Shown: positions 1 through 8,939 of the stretch, in pieces
Position numbering within the stretch: position 1 is the first letter of the stretch
Layout: each line of letters opens with the position of its first letter
From: UBA6623 sp965238125
GTDB taxonomy: Bacteria > Acidobacteriota > Terriglobia > Bryobacterales > UBA6623
Direction of reading: 5' to 3'
DNA: 64,000 nucleotides
Assembly: GCA_965238125.1 (NCBI GenBank)
Contig: OZ250179.1
Span: 5,084,001-5,148,000, forward strand
The notes under the pieces: model-generated
What the model was told of the DNA's origin: nothing
What the model saw: only the letters and a program-made list of their open reading frames with translations
Database searches by the model: none
Translations under genes and position numbers: made by a program

Positions 1-150
1 ATCACCGATGCCGTTGTTTGCCGCGGCGGCATCCCAAAGCCACTCCGGGCTTCCGACGGCGGGGCCTGCCTCGCCTCCCCCAGAGCACCCGATAATCGTT
101 GAAGCAATCAGTACCGTAAAACCCGTCAAGAGTTGATTTCTGCATGCCAT
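1..150 (-). CDS. N-terminal part of a putative lipoprotein (runs off the window edge)
   Basis: Fifty codons are visible on the minus strand from an ATG at 150 to the window edge. The start is chosen because AGGGAGG lies about 9 bases upstream. The N-terminus has a short polar stretch, a hydrophobic core (residues 7-20) and a lipobox-like IIGC with Cys22 followed by SGGG, so lipid attachment at Cys22 and export by the Sec pathway are inferred. The mature part begins with a Gly/Glu-rich linker and a W-L-W-D sequence. The rest lies outside the window, so no function can be given. It is transcribed in the same direction as the following propeller gene, but away from it. Confidence 0.7.
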   Translation of the reverse strand, partial: MACRNQLLTGFTVLIASTIIGCSGGGEAGPAVGSPEWLWDAAAANNGIGD

Positions 151-364
151 GGCGGATCCTCCCTTTACTGCTATGACAGTCTTATAGATTTTCTCGCCGT
201 TCGCAACAGGCAAGGGCGAAAATTCTTCGGCGGGAACCGATTCGCGGGCAAACGGGGTGCGGTCTTGTTTCCATGAAAACGCGGGATTCGCAATGCCGGG
301 CTGAGAATGGGTGTCGCTGGTCTTCCTGCCGCCCGCCGCTTGAAACCGACGCCGGCGGGACGCC
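151..364. other. Intergenic gap upstream of the lipoprotein gene
   Basis: The gap holds the ribosome binding site of the lipoprotein gene at about 158-166 and an AT-richer stretch (175-200) with a TATAAG-like -10 candidate on the minus strand. The -35 box is not clear, so this is only a weak promoter suggestion. Confidence 0.25.
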
Positions 365-3300
365 CTATTCCGTGCGTTCGGTCCGCGGCACGAGATTTTT
401 CACGGGAATCGTCACGGGATTGCTGATAAAGCGTTGCTGGGCGATCGTCAGACTCAACCCCGGGTCGTCGGGTAGGTCTTCGAGAATTTTCAGGTTGATC
501 TGATAGACGCCGATCAGCAGGGGCGCCAGCCCTACGAAGCGCACCTGCGCCGTCTTGCCTCCGGCAATCGAGGATACAAAGTCGTCGGCGTTGAAGGGAA
601 CATTGAACAGCGGATCCGCCGGCGTCACCATGCCGGTTCCCAGGCCTTCGTCCCGCGGCAGCGGAGCGGTAAGCCCCAGGCCCGTGCCGTAGACGATGAT
701 GATTTCACCCGGAATCGCGGGGTTCTCTTGGGTAACGAGAGAAAACTCTTCATTGCCGCAACAAAGAGTCGTTCCCGCGGCGGTGAGCCGGACCGGGATG
801 GTGTCGGAACTTTCCGCATTGAAACCGATTTCATTGCCCTCGCGGCCGGCTTCGCGCGCCGTCAGAAATACGACCGGGGGCGTCCTACCTCCGCCCAGTG
901 TATTGCTGTCTTCTTCCAGGTCGGTTTCGATAATCGTGGGACTTTCGTCAGGGCTCACCGTGATGTCGAAGAAGATGTCGTTCCCGACTTCTCCCAAGGC
1001 ACGCGCGATAATTTGCAACTGCGGGTCGCCGATATTGTCGAACCGTCGCGCCGTGACCTCCGGGTCGCCAAGACCCGAGTTGACCTCGAACACGAGCTTG
1101 TTGCGAATACTAACCAGCGTGTCGTCCTCTTCGGCGACAACCAGGTAAAAGCGATTGTTGACAAAGAGCGAGAAGGAGTCGCCCTCGCGCACTTCGCCCT
1201 TGAACGTCACGGTGACACGCGCGGAGAAGAATCCGACTTGCCCCGCCGTCGCGATCACATCGGGGTCGCCCTCGCCGGAATTAATGGCTTCGACCAGCCG
1301 ATCGCGAATCGAGAACGGCGATTCGGCTTGCGTCGTGGTGATCGTGTAGGGCCTTCCGTTGATGTTGATGGTCGCCGTGATCCCCTCGGGAACCGGTTGG
1401 TTGGAGTCAGGTTCGTTCGCCGTGATGGCGATGGTGCCGGTAGCCTTGCCCTGCCCATGGAGCGCCACGGCTTGGCGCGGTTCTTCGCCGGAGAAGGCGA
1501 AAAGACCGGGGGCGGCGCGCGTCACGTCCGCCGCGCGGGAGGCGGAAACCTGCACGCTTCCATCGGGCATGCGGCGACGGATGAAAACACTCACCGTCGT
1601 TCCCGCCGTCTCCCAGGGAAGCTGGAAGTTGATCTGCGTGGGCGAGACCAACGTCAGCGGGCTGAGAATCCCGTTGGCGTAAACACGAACGCCTCCAAGC
1701 TCGGTCGGCAGTCTTTCGCCTTCGACCTTGGCGTTGTAAACGGCATCGGAAAAGTCGGTCCCGAACACGGTGGCGAACGTGCCGGCGGGCAATTCGCGGG
1801 CATCGCTCCCCCCGGTAAGTCGGGCGCCCGAACCGACAAGGTCGATTCCGCCGCCCTCGGACTTTCTGACGTTCAGCCTGACGTTGTTGCCGGCAGGCCC
1901 CTCCTGTTTCGCCGACAAGAGGATGAACTGCTCATGCACGCCGCCGAGCAGGACCTCGCCCGCCGCCGCGATTGTGATCTCCGAACCCTCTTCCGTGAGG
2001 GCGGTATAGGGAATGCCGTTACCGACCACGCCCACTTCGCGGGCCGTGATCCGCAGCCTGTCCGCATTGTTGGGATCGCGGTCGGTAGCCACGAGTGGGT
2101 CGTCCTGGGCGAAGAAATTGAAGCGGTCCACCAAGGATGTCGCCGAATCGCCCGCAAGCACCTGGGCTTGGTAGGTTCGGTCCGCGATCAACAGGGTCAC
2201 CACTTCACCCTCGCTTACGGTGCCCCCGAAGGTGATCGATCCCGTGGCGTGGTCGCCCTCCCCGGTTCTCGGCACGGCCAAAACCACCGCATTGGGGTCG
2301 TTGACAATTTGCTCGAGAATCGCGTCGCGGACCTCTCCGGCGGGTTGGTCGGCCGACGCCGTGTGGGCGTAGTCGGTTCCGTCGAGAGTCACCGTCAGTT
2401 CCTGGCCGTCCGCGGCGGCCAGGTCGAACATAACGTTCGCGGTAGCTCGAATCAAGAAACTGGCGCTGTTGCGCAACCCGTCCTGGACGATTTGATCTTC
2501 GCCCGGCGTGAAAACCAACACCCGACGGGTAAACGGATCGGCGACGTAGAGGTTCTCGCCGTCGTGGGCCATCGCCTGCGGCGCGCGAACGCTCGCCGCT
2601 CCGTCGGACTCGATCAACGTAAAAAAGTCTCGCTGGCCGATGACGGTGTCGGGGTGCGGCGCATTCTCGGTCGGGATCTCATCGAAGACCAGGATGCGGT
2701 CGTTGCCGCCGTCGGAGACGTAGAGCCTTTCGCCGTCGGAAAGGGCGAAGCGCGGAAAGCTCATCGTGCGATCGCAGCGGAAGGGAAATGTCTCATCGGT
2801 ATCGAGCAGATCCGAATTCGGATCCTCTTCGTCTTCCTCGTCGCGAGGAATTTCGAGCGCTTCGCAAAGCTCCGACGAATTGTTCGTGGTGTTCGATTCC
2901 ATGTCGGGCTGGCCGATCACGACATCGGCCGGCGCGCCATTGGACGTGGGAATGCTGTTGAAAATCAGAACTCGGTTAAAACCCAGATCGGCGACAAACA
3001 ATTTCCCGTTGCTCGTGGTCGCCGAAACAGGGTCAAGCATTCCAGTCGCCGTGGGCTCGACATTCGATTGCGTCAAGTCGGGCTCGGGGCGGGTGTCGAA
3101 ATCCGGCTGACCGACCACAACATCCGGCGAGGCGCCCGTCGTGGTGGGAATCGAGTTGTAGATGAGCACGCGCGAATTTTGCGTATCGGCGACGAAGAAC
3201 TTGCCGCCGTCAAACCAAACGCCCTGCGGTCCGCGCATGTTCGTGGCCGAGGTGCCGGGGGCGTTATTGATATTGTCGTCCTGCCCGATTACGACGTCGG

Positions 3301-3847
3301 GCGGAGTTCCGTTCTCGGTGGGGATGCCGTGCCAGATTAAGACGCGGTTGTTGTCGGTATCCGCCACGGCAATGCGCATGCCGTCGGTGGCAACGCCGGT
3401 GGGGTTCTGCATACCGTTTTCGACATTCGGCACGAAAGTGTCGAAATCCGGCTGGCCCAACACCACGTCGGGGAGCCCGACGCACACCGGGCACTCGCTG
3501 CCCTGCTGCAGCTCGTCGTCGGGTTTGGGGACGAAACCACCCACGTTGCGGTAGATCAGCACGCGGTTGTTGAGTGGCCGGGACCCGACCCGATTGCCGT
3601 CGGCGATCAACAGAATGTCGCCGCCATGGGCCACTCCGCCGACCCCGCCGATCGTCTCGCGGGAGGACAACGGAGCCTGGCGTGTGAAAGAGGGCTGTCC
3701 GATCGTAAGCCGAGCGGCCTGGTTGTCGACAAACACGCGTTCGGCCCGCAGGCCGGCCGCGGCAAACATCATCCACACCGCCGCCAATAGCCCGACGATC
3801 AGCGTCGGTTTGTTCCCGATGAACGGTCTTTCGTGTCTATGAGGCAT
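365..3847 (-). CDS. Secreted NHL-type beta-propeller protein with an interrupted TIGR03437 (Solibacter) C-terminal domain
   Basis: The 1160-residue protein starts with a signal peptide (about residues 1-35, ending A-G-L-R-A-E). Residues 40-450 carry at least five NHL-like blades with the recurring pattern N-R-V-L-I-x-N-S-I-P-T followed by P-D-V-V-I-G-Q-P-D. From about 456 (G-L-R-N-S-A-S-F) a domain of the TIGR03437 type begins, with A-P-G-L-F-A-F near 779 and the typical I-V-Y-G-T-G-L-G end near 1051-1060. It is split by two related insertions (about 466-683 and 800-1022), each with units of the form 'GDxVTLxIxxRxYxxxVxxGDSxxSI'. This family is expanded in Solibacter-like Acidobacteriota and is thought to be extracellular. 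No catalytic site is visible and its ligand is unknown. The gene ends 4 bases from the SDR start region, so co-transcription from the SDR and cupin genes is possible. Confidence 0.85.
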   Translation of the reverse strand: MPHRHERPFIGNKPTLIVGLLAAVWMMFAAAGLRAERVFVDNQAARLTIGQPSFTRQAPLSSRETIGGVGGVAHGGDILLIADGNRVGSRPLNNRVLIYRNVGGFVPKPDDELQQGSECPVCVGLPDVVLGQPDFDTFVPNVENGMQNPTGVATDGMRIAVADTDNNRVLIWHGIPTENGTPPDVVIGQDDNINNAPGTSATNMRGPQGVWFDGGKFFVADTQNSRVLIYNSIPTTTGASPDVVVGQPDFDTRPEPDLTQSNVEPTATGMLDPVSATTSNGKLFVADLGFNRVLIFNSIPTSNGAPADVVIGQPDMESNTTNNSSELCEALEIPRDEEDEEDPNSDLLDTDETFPFRCDRTMSFPRFALSDGERLYVSDGGNDRILVFDEIPTENAPHPDTVIGQRDFFTLIESDGAASVRAPQAMAHDGENLYVADPFTRRVLVFTPGEDQIVQDGLRNSASFLIRATANVMFDLAAADGQELTVTLDGTDYAHTASADQPAGEVRDAILEQIVNDPNAVVLAVPRTGEGDHATGSITFGGTVSEGEVVTLLIADRTYQAQVLAGDSATSLVDRFNFFAQDDPLVATDRDPNNADRLRITAREVGVVGNGIPYTALTEEGSEITIAAAGEVLLGGVHEQFILLSAKQEGPAGNNVRLNVRKSEGGGIDLVGSGARLTGGSDARELPAGTFATVFGTDFSDAVYNAKVEGERLPTELGGVRVYANGILSPLTLVSPTQINFQLPWETAGTTVSVFIRRRMPDGSVQVSASRAADVTRAAPGLFAFSGEEPRQAVALHGQGKATGTIAITANEPDSNQPVPEGITATININGRPYTITTTQAESPFSIRDRLVEAINSGEGDPDVIATAGQVGFFSARVTVTFKGEVREGDSFSLFVNNRFYLVVAEEDDTLVSIRNKLVFEVNSGLGDPEVTARRFDNIGDPQLQIIARALGEVGNDIFFDITVSPDESPTIIETDLEEDSNTLGGGRTPPVVFLTAREAGREGNEIGFNAESSDTIPVRLTAAGTTLCCGNEEFSLVTQENPAIPGEIIIVYGTGLGLTAPLPRDEGLGTGMVTPADPLFNVPFNADDFVSSIAGGKTAQVRFVGLAPLLIGVYQINLKILEDLPDDPGLSLTIAQQRFISNPVTIPVKNLVPRTERTE

Positions 3848-3851
3848 CGCC

Positions 3852-4640
3852 TCAAGCCCCCCTTACTTCCCCACCGTCAATCGCGGTGCTTGTGCCGGTA
3901 ATATACGCCGCTCGTTCCGAACAAAGAAAGGCCACCAGAGGACCGAACTCCTCGGGCCGGCCCACGCGCCCAAGCGGAATCCGCGAGCCCATGCGTTCGA
4001 TGACTTCGTCGCGCGTTATTCCCTGTTGTTCGGCGCGATTGGCGGCCACGCTCAGCAGCCGGTCGGTCGCGGTCGCGCCGGGACAAACGTTGTTGAATAA
4101 GACATTGTCCGGGCCGTATTCGCGGACCAGCGACTTCAGCAAGCCGACCACCGAAGCTCGAACGGCATTCGAGAGAATCAACCCGTCAATGGACTGTTTC
4201 ACCGCCATCGACGTGATGGTTACGATGCGTCCCCAGCGCTGTCGGCGCATGCCCGGCACCACTTCACGAATCATGTGCAGGGTCGCCATAAAGCTGAGTT
4301 CGAAAGCCTTGCGCCAGTCGTCGAGAGTGAAATCCTCGAAGCCGCCGGCGGGCGGCCCGCCCGCGTTCGTGACGCAAATATCGATCGTCCCGAACTCCTC
4401 TCGGGTCTGGTCGAGAAAGGCCTTGACGGCGTCGAAGTCGGTGACGTTGAGCGGCCCTTCGAGCACGTCGACGCCCCAGCGGTCACGGATTTGCTTGGCG
4501 GTTTCCGCCAACCTCTCGGCGTCGCGGGCGCACAAGGCCAAGCGCGCGCCGTCAGCCGCCAACGCCTCGGCGGCGGAGCGGCCCAAGCCTTTGCTGGAGG
4601 CGGCAACGAACGCTACGCGGCCTTTGATTCCCAAGTCCAT
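3852..4640 (-). CDS. SDR-family oxidoreductase (FabG-like) without the canonical catalytic Tyr/Lys
   Basis: The 262 residues show a Rossmann fold of the short-chain dehydrogenase family. The nucleotide-binding loop at 14-20 (A-S-S-K-G-L-G) is close to TGxxxGxG, and N-A-G is present near 94-96. Ser144 occupies the usual catalytic position, but Ser157 and Arg161 sit where Tyr and Lys of YxxxK are expected (motif S-N-A-V-R). A FabG-like subgroup with an imperfect tetrad is known, so it may still bind NAD(P) or act on an unusual substrate. The name 3-oxoacyl-ACP reductase would overstate what can be seen. It follows the cupin gene on the same strand with a gap of about 95 bases. Confidence 0.85.
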   Translation of the reverse strand: MDLGIKGRVAFVAASSKGLGRSAAEALAADGARLALCARDAERLAETAKQIRDRWGVDVLEGPLNVTDFDAVKAFLDQTREEFGTIDICVTNAGGPPAGGFEDFTLDDWRKAFELSFMATLHMIREVVPGMRRQRWGRIVTITSMAVKQSIDGLILSNAVRASVVGLLKSLVREYGPDNVLFNNVCPGATATDRLLSVAANRAEQQGITRDEVIERMGSRIPLGRVGRPEEFGPLVAFLCSERAAYITGTSTAIDGGEVRGA

Positions 4641-4735
4641 CGATGTACCCTACGTAGAGGTTCCGGGAAGGCGCCCGATCGGCGGCGCCCGGCCGCGAGC
4701 GGCGGGAAGACCCAAACTCCACTGAGTTTACTACG

Positions 4736-5098
4736 TTAGGCACCCTCCGGAGGGGTTCGCAAGTATGCATCGTCACCCGACAGCCAGTCGCCGCGCGGGG
4801 GCTGGAAGGTATCGAGGGCCACGGAATCCTCCAGAGCGATCACCTCATGAGGTTCATTTGAAGGGATTTCGATGACGTCCCCGGCCGAGGCGACGATTTC
4901 CTTGTCGTCGAAGATGAACCGCAGCTTCCCTTCGAGCACTTGGCTAACTTGCTCATTTTCATGGTGGTGGCGGGGAACGACGCCGCCCTCTTTGACATAG
5001 ATGCGCGCAATGGTCATCCGTTCGCTATGCACGGCTCGGCGAGCGATCAGCGGTCCCATCTGTTCGTGTTCGACCGTGTCCCAATTGTGAACTTTCAT
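4736..5098 (-). CDS. Small single-domain cupin protein
   Basis: The 120 residues form one cupin barrel. Motif 1 is G-x5-H-H-H-E-N-E-Q (His44, His46 and Glu49 or Glu47 as likely metal ligands) and motif 2 contributes His84 in P-S-N-E-P-H. No second domain is present, so it is probably a small cytosolic metal-binding cupin of unknown substrate. Start choice is supported by GAGGAG about 7 bases upstream of the ATG. Its 5' leader lies directly against the broken end of an IS1380 transposase. Its neighbour on the same strand is the SDR, and the pair may share a small-molecule pathway, which is inference only. Confidence 0.8.
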   Translation of the reverse strand: MKVHNWDTVEHEQMGPLIARRAVHSERMTIARIYVKEGGVVPRHHHENEQVSQVLEGKLRFIFDDKEIVASAGDVIEIPSNEPHEVIALEDSVALDTFQPPRGDWLSGDDAYLRTPPEGA

Positions 5099-5149
5099 CC
5101 CGATCTCCTCGAATCACCCCTACCGTTGAGGTCGCGCCGTCCGCCCCCG

Positions 5150-5963
5150 GAGACATAAAAAGGATATCTTCGATCTCCAGCTCCAGGCTCTTGTTGGCCG
5201 GGATGCGAATCACGTAGTCCACGCCGCGCTCCTCCAACGTCTCGTAAATATCCGGCTTGGCGAAGGCGGCATCGGCCCGGAACGTCACCTGTTTGCCCTC
5301 CGCCTGTTGGCGTTCGATTTCCGGCAGCAGCAGCTCGTCCCAGTCCTCGGCGCTGGACACGTTGCCCGGTCGCAACTTTGCCGCCAAGCAATCGCCGTGC
5401 TGGTTGAACAGCAACAGTGGGTGGTAGCAGACCGACTCGAAGTGGCCGTTGTAGGCGCTGCCTTCCTGCCGGCCGTGGACGGGGCTCTCGGTAGAGTCCA
5501 TGTCCAGCACGACGCACGCGGAGTCATCACCGGCCTCGGCTTGCGCGATCAACTCGCGGTTCACCGCCATCAGCCCGATCAGATTCTCGTCGCCGGCGAG
5601 CATGGCGGTCTCGAAGCTCTGCAGCCGGGAGGTCAGCGCCGCGCCGCGATCCCAGTTCTTCTTCGAGCCAATCAGCCGAAAGGTTGGATCGGCGGAGACA
5701 CGAACGGCGTCGTTGAGATCCTCGTAGCCCGCCAAGCGGGAGTAGACCGACTGTCGCAGCAGATCGACGAACGGGAACTTCTTGTTCGAGCCTTGCCGCG
5801 AATCCGTCAGATGCTCGTCTATCAGCTTGCCTAGTCCGAGTCGTTCGTCCAGTTCGCGAATGAGAATCAGCCCGCCATCCGAGGTGACTCGCGATCCTTG
5901 GAAATCGACCTTGAGAAATCCATTGAAGGTGAGCTGAAACGGTTTGTTTTCTTTTTCACCCAT
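5150..5963 (-). pseudogene. Truncated IS1380-family transposase
   Basis: The first 270 or so residues match the IS1380 type: the N-terminal S-D-G-G-L-I-L-I-R-E-L-D-E-R region, then D-M-D-S-T-E-S-P-V-H-G with the first catalytic Asp, then F-R-A-D-A-A-F with the second. Family members usually reach about 430-480 residues and carry a further acidic residue. Here similarity stops after E-L-E-I-E-D-I-L-F near 5155, and the reading frame then runs on as unrelated residues into the cupin gene. The element is therefore broken at its 3' end and should not be active. About 100-150 bases upstream of the start may be the remaining terminal region of the element. Confidence 0.85.
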
Positions 5964-6284
5964 TGGGTGTTGATCTCCTCAGCGCCTTGAGTGCTTTCAA
6001 GCCCGCATAAATAAAGGCGTCCGAGTCCACCCGATGGTTAGCAGAACCGAAACTAAAGTGGAAATCCGGGTAAAATTGCTTTTTCTCCCGGAAAGCGACA
6101 AACCTTCAACCCGTCAACATTATAGTCAGGACCGGAGGTGTGACGCGGGCATCCGATAAGAGGTTAAGAGGTGACCGAGGTGCGGCCGGCGACGCGCGGA
6201 CTGTGTTGTTGCCCCCGTGATTTGGAGCCGGGTGACTCCGGGGTGACTCTTCCGAAAATAGGTCCCACGATGTCGAACCCGCCT

Positions 6285-6340
6285 GACGTGGCGCACGCAT
6301 TCTTGCGTGCCGTACCGGCATTCGTGCCGGTATGTCTTCT
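6285..6340 (+). repeat. Twin-hairpin repeat, copy 1 of 3 (GCACGCATTCTTGCGTGC type)
   Basis: Two adjacent stem-loops, GCACGCATTCTTGCGTGC and ACCGGCATTCGTGCCGGT, are preceded by GACGTGGC and followed by TATGTCTTC. Near-identical copies lie at 57275-57329 (same strand) and 22748-22800 (inverted). Confidence 0.85.
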
Positions 6341-6476
6341 CCGAAAACGCCTCGACCAAAGCGAGTTTTCATGGCGGTATTATGAATGCTGCGGATTCAT
6401 AGAAACGGACTCCTCCGAAAATCCTCTTTCAAGCGTACGACGGATTACGGTATAGACCCTGAAATCACAAACCGAG

Positions 6477-6770
6477 GCAGCCGCGGAGCGGCGACGGGAG
6501 CCATAGCCCCGGGCTTCAGCCCCATAAGCGCTAACGTAAGGACGACAGATTCTCTATCGCGGGTGGTGTCAGCGAACGGATTCTCACCCCAACGCCGGCC
6601 CCGGCCGGCGTCAGCCCCCGGCAGGGGGCGCGGGATAGTAGCCCCGGGTGAAGCGAAGCGAACCCGGGGTCCCCGGTCCAATGAAGATAAGCCCCGGATG
6701 GGGCGTAGGAAAGAACGTCCGATTCCGCCGCGCCCCGGGCTCATTTCCGCAACCGTCTTCTTATAGCGGC
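6477..6770 (+). repeat. CCCCGG-rich dispersed repeat, copy 1 of 2
   Basis: It contains CAGCCCCCGGCAGGGGGCGC, then ATAGTAGCCCCGGG, CCCGGGGTCC and GCCCCGGATGGGGCGTAGGA. The same ordered blocks recur at about 61795-61900, upstream of the TauD gene. It is non-coding with several nested palindromes. Confidence 0.7.
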
Positions 6771-6924
6771 CGGGGTGCACGATCTTAGGCTGAAATCTAT
6801 GCACGAAAGCCGAGCAGTTCTTAAGTTAGTGCTGTGGGGCGCAAGCCCAGGGACCAACACCCCAAACCAAGACCACCTCCTCAACCGGGCGAACGACCGG
6901 CAACGTCCGGCCGTTCGGGAGTCT

Positions 6925-6947
6925 GGGGCAGGTCTCCAGGCCTGCCC
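6925..6947. repeat. Palindrome GGCAGGTCTCCAGGCCTGCC, copy 1
   Basis: Imperfect palindrome shared with copies at 8662, 20619, 21326, 26807, 26854, 27318, 27398 and 60279. Confidence 0.85.
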
Positions 6948-7002
6948 GGCAACCCGTCCTCCGGACTACGCCGGCCCATTCCTCGCCTCCCGTATGAATC
7001 CA

Positions 7003-7092
7003 ATTGGGGACTGTCCCAAGCGCCGACCAAACAAGTTCCCTTGCATCAGTACCCGCACACGGCGCGAAGTGGACTGTCCCCCATTTTTTCAC
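7003..7092. repeat. GGGGACTGTCCC inverted-repeat element, copy 1 of 3
   Basis: About 90 bases with outer arms TTGGGGACTGTCCCAAGCGC and, inverted, GGCGCGAAGTGGACTGTCCC followed by CCATTTTTTC. The same layout recurs at 8245-8338 and 29380-29484. It looks like a non-autonomous element or a REP-like pair. Confidence 0.8.
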
Positions 7093-7599
7093 AGCCGCTT
7101 GGCGCCCACCCCGTCTCGGCCCGTCCTACGGCCAACGTACCCCCCACGACCCGTCAGTAGGGACCGGCACTCGCGCCAATGCCGGCCCCAAGTCCCAACA
7201 ACCTTGTTTGTCGTCAACCCCCCATACCTCCCCACCCGCCCCAAAGCGGAGCCGAAGCCACCCACCAAACCTCCCGACTTAATACCCGCCCTGGGTGCAA
7301 GCCCAGGGACCACCACCAAACCAAAACCAACCCTCAACTGGGCGAACGACCGCTCTCGCGGTCGTTCGGGGGCTTGGGGTGGGCCAAAGACCGGTCGCCA
7401 AGCGGCCGGTCCCCGTTACGACCCGGCTAACGGTTAACGGGTTAACGGCTCACGTACCCCGGCGACACGCACTTGTCACGTTACTTTCAAAAAAACTACT
7501 CCCGCCTTTTCAACAACATAGAAAAACCACCCCCTGCCAAACCCCCACCCCCAACGTATCCTATAACCGGGCAAATCCTGCCCAGAAAGGTCTCTCATC

Positions 7600-8475
7600 A
7601 TGCGAACGAAAAATCAGATCCGCGCCAACCGCGCAAACGCAAAGAAATCAACCGGGCCGCGAACCCAAAAAGGCAAGGCCCGCTCATCCCAAAACGCTCT
7701 CAAACACGGCCTGCTGGCCAACGACGCCGTCTTACCCGGCGAGGACCCCGCCGACTTCGACCGGCACCTCAGGTCTTTCGAAGACACCTATCTCCCCCGC
7801 AACCGCGTCGAAAAAGAAATCGTCCGCCAAATCGCCGACGTCGCCTGGAGAATGCAACGTCTCTCGCGCATCGAAACCGCCGTCATCGCCGCCGGTATGG
7901 AAAACTCCCGTCGCTTCAACAACGACACCGGACCCATGCCGGAAGACCGCGAAGGCCAAACCAACATCCTTGGCTGGGCCATGCTTACGAAAACAAAGCT
8001 CCTCAACAACCTGGCCCGCTATGACGGCCAACTCGCCCGCCGTTTTTTCTGCGGCGTCGAGCTGATGATCAACATCCGCCGCGAAGACCGCCAACTGCGC
8101 GAAGCCTACGAAGCCAAAAACGCCGGAGCCACAACTCCGGTGCACTACCTCCCCGACGAAGATCCAAGCAGCACCCATCCATCAGCAATAGGCTTCCGCC
8201 CCGCGGAAAAATTGGCAAGCGAAACAGCGAAGACGATCCCCAGCGAAAAAATGGGGACTGTCCCAAGCGCCGCCGAAAAGACTTCGCTCGAATCCAAAAC
8301 CATCACCGGCGCGAAGCGGACTGTCCCCCATTTTTTCGCCGCCCGCCAATCCACGAGCCCCCAGAACCAAAAACCGCGAAACGAAGCCAAGACCGACGTA
8401 ACGCCGGCCTGCACAACAAGTTACAAGCAAGAAAGAGCACCAGAAGCCGCCCTTGGCCCGCACGGTCTCAGGTAG
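7600..8475 (+). CDS. Conserved protein of unknown function with an NAxxSTGPRTxxGK N-terminus
   Basis: The 291 residues begin with N-R-A-N-A-K-K-S-T-G-P-R-T-Q-K-G-K and S-S-Q-N-A-L-K-H-G-L, a signature I recognise from many unnamed proteins in repeat-rich Acidobacteriota and Planctomycetota. Residues 50-170 are rich in Glu, Arg and Ala and predicted helical. No catalytic motif or membrane segment is visible. Residues of about 216-246 are encoded by a GGGGACTGTCCC repeat element, so the C-terminal third is probably recent additional sequence and the ancestral stop may lie earlier. The gene stands alone between repeats and insertion sequences. No function should be assigned. Confidence 0.65.
   Translation: MRTKNQIRANRANAKKSTGPRTQKGKARSSQNALKHGLLANDAVLPGEDPADFDRHLRSFEDTYLPRNRVEKEIVRQIADVAWRMQRLSRIETAVIAAGMENSRRFNNDTGPMPEDREGQTNILGWAMLTKTKLLNNLARYDGQLARRFFCGVELMINIRREDRQLREAYEAKNAGATTPVHYLPDEDPSSTHPSAIGFRPAEKLASETAKTIPSEKMGTVPSAAEKTSLESKTITGAKRTVPHFFAARQSTSPQNQKPRNEAKTDVTPACTTSYKQERAPEAALGPHGLR
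8245..8338. repeat. GGGGACTGTCCC inverted-repeat element, copy 2 of 3 (inside coding sequence)
   Basis: Outer arms GAAAAAATGGGGACTGTCCC and, inverted, GGACTGTCCCCCATTTTTTC are about 60 bases apart. It lies in frame in the C-terminal part of the protein encoded at 7600-8475. Confidence 0.85.
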
Positions 8476-8661
8476 CCCCGGGGCTCAAAGCCCCCCGCAA
8501 CCGTGACCGACAGCTCCAAGGAGGCCCAAAGAAAGGAACCAACCCCCGACCAGCGACTAAACGGCGTCATCGGCCCACGACCCTCGGCCAAACACCCATT
8601 GATCACGAGCCTAAAGTGTCTCTCGCGGCCTCCAGTGGGGCAGCGCGGAGGACAGGTTGCC

Positions 8662-8684
8662 GGGCAGGCCTGGAGACCTGCCCC
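8662..8684. repeat. Palindrome GGCAGGTCTCCAGGCCTGCC, copy 2 (inverted)
   Basis: Reads GGGCAGGCCTGGAGACCTGC on the plus strand, the inverse of copy 1. Confidence 0.85.
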
Positions 8685-8734
8685 ACCGGAGGTCGCCTGC
8701 TCGGCTGGGGGCTCTCGATACCGTGGGCGTGCCT

Positions 8735-8807
8735 CCCCATTTATGTCGCGCGGTTAAACCAAATGAAACCAACTGCCGGGTGTGCGACATAAATATGGGG
8801 ACGTCCC
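8735..8807. repeat. Inverted repeat CCATTTATGTCGCGC / GCGACATAAATATGGG
   Basis: The left arm (8735-8753) and right arm (8780-8807) face each other across about 27 bases. A single left-type arm recurs at 10691-10712, beyond the IS4 element. Confidence 0.75.
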
Positions 8808-8939
8808 TTTCACAACGCGACCGATAGAAACAGAGGTGTAGTCGGAAGTCAACGCTTAGCCCCAATACCCTTCACTTAACGATCACTGATGCGCTTCTCG
8901 ATATCTGGAACCTGGTCCGAAAAGATCGCGAACACCTTG

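Larger units (their letters stand above)
5964..7599. other. 1.6-kb repeat-filled gap without a supported gene
   Basis: No open frame here looks like a protein; those present are repeat translations. It contains the outer end of the IS1380 remnant (to about 6120), a twin-hairpin repeat (6285-6340), a CCCCGG-rich repeat block (6477-6770), a GGCAGGTCTCC palindrome (6925-6947), a GGGGACTGTCCC element (7003-7092) and AC-rich sequence upstream of the next gene. Confidence 0.6.

Noticed and set aside
728..3340. A long open frame (870 codons) on the plus strand opposite the propeller gene
   Set aside because: It is the complement of a GC-rich gene with strong third-position bias. Its residues are Arg/Gly/Asp-rich with no family motif, while the minus strand has a signal peptide and clear repeats.
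6445..7437. Several open frames of 100-220 codons on both strands
   Set aside because: They are translations of dispersed repeats, with Pro/Arg/Thr-rich content and no ribosome binding sites.
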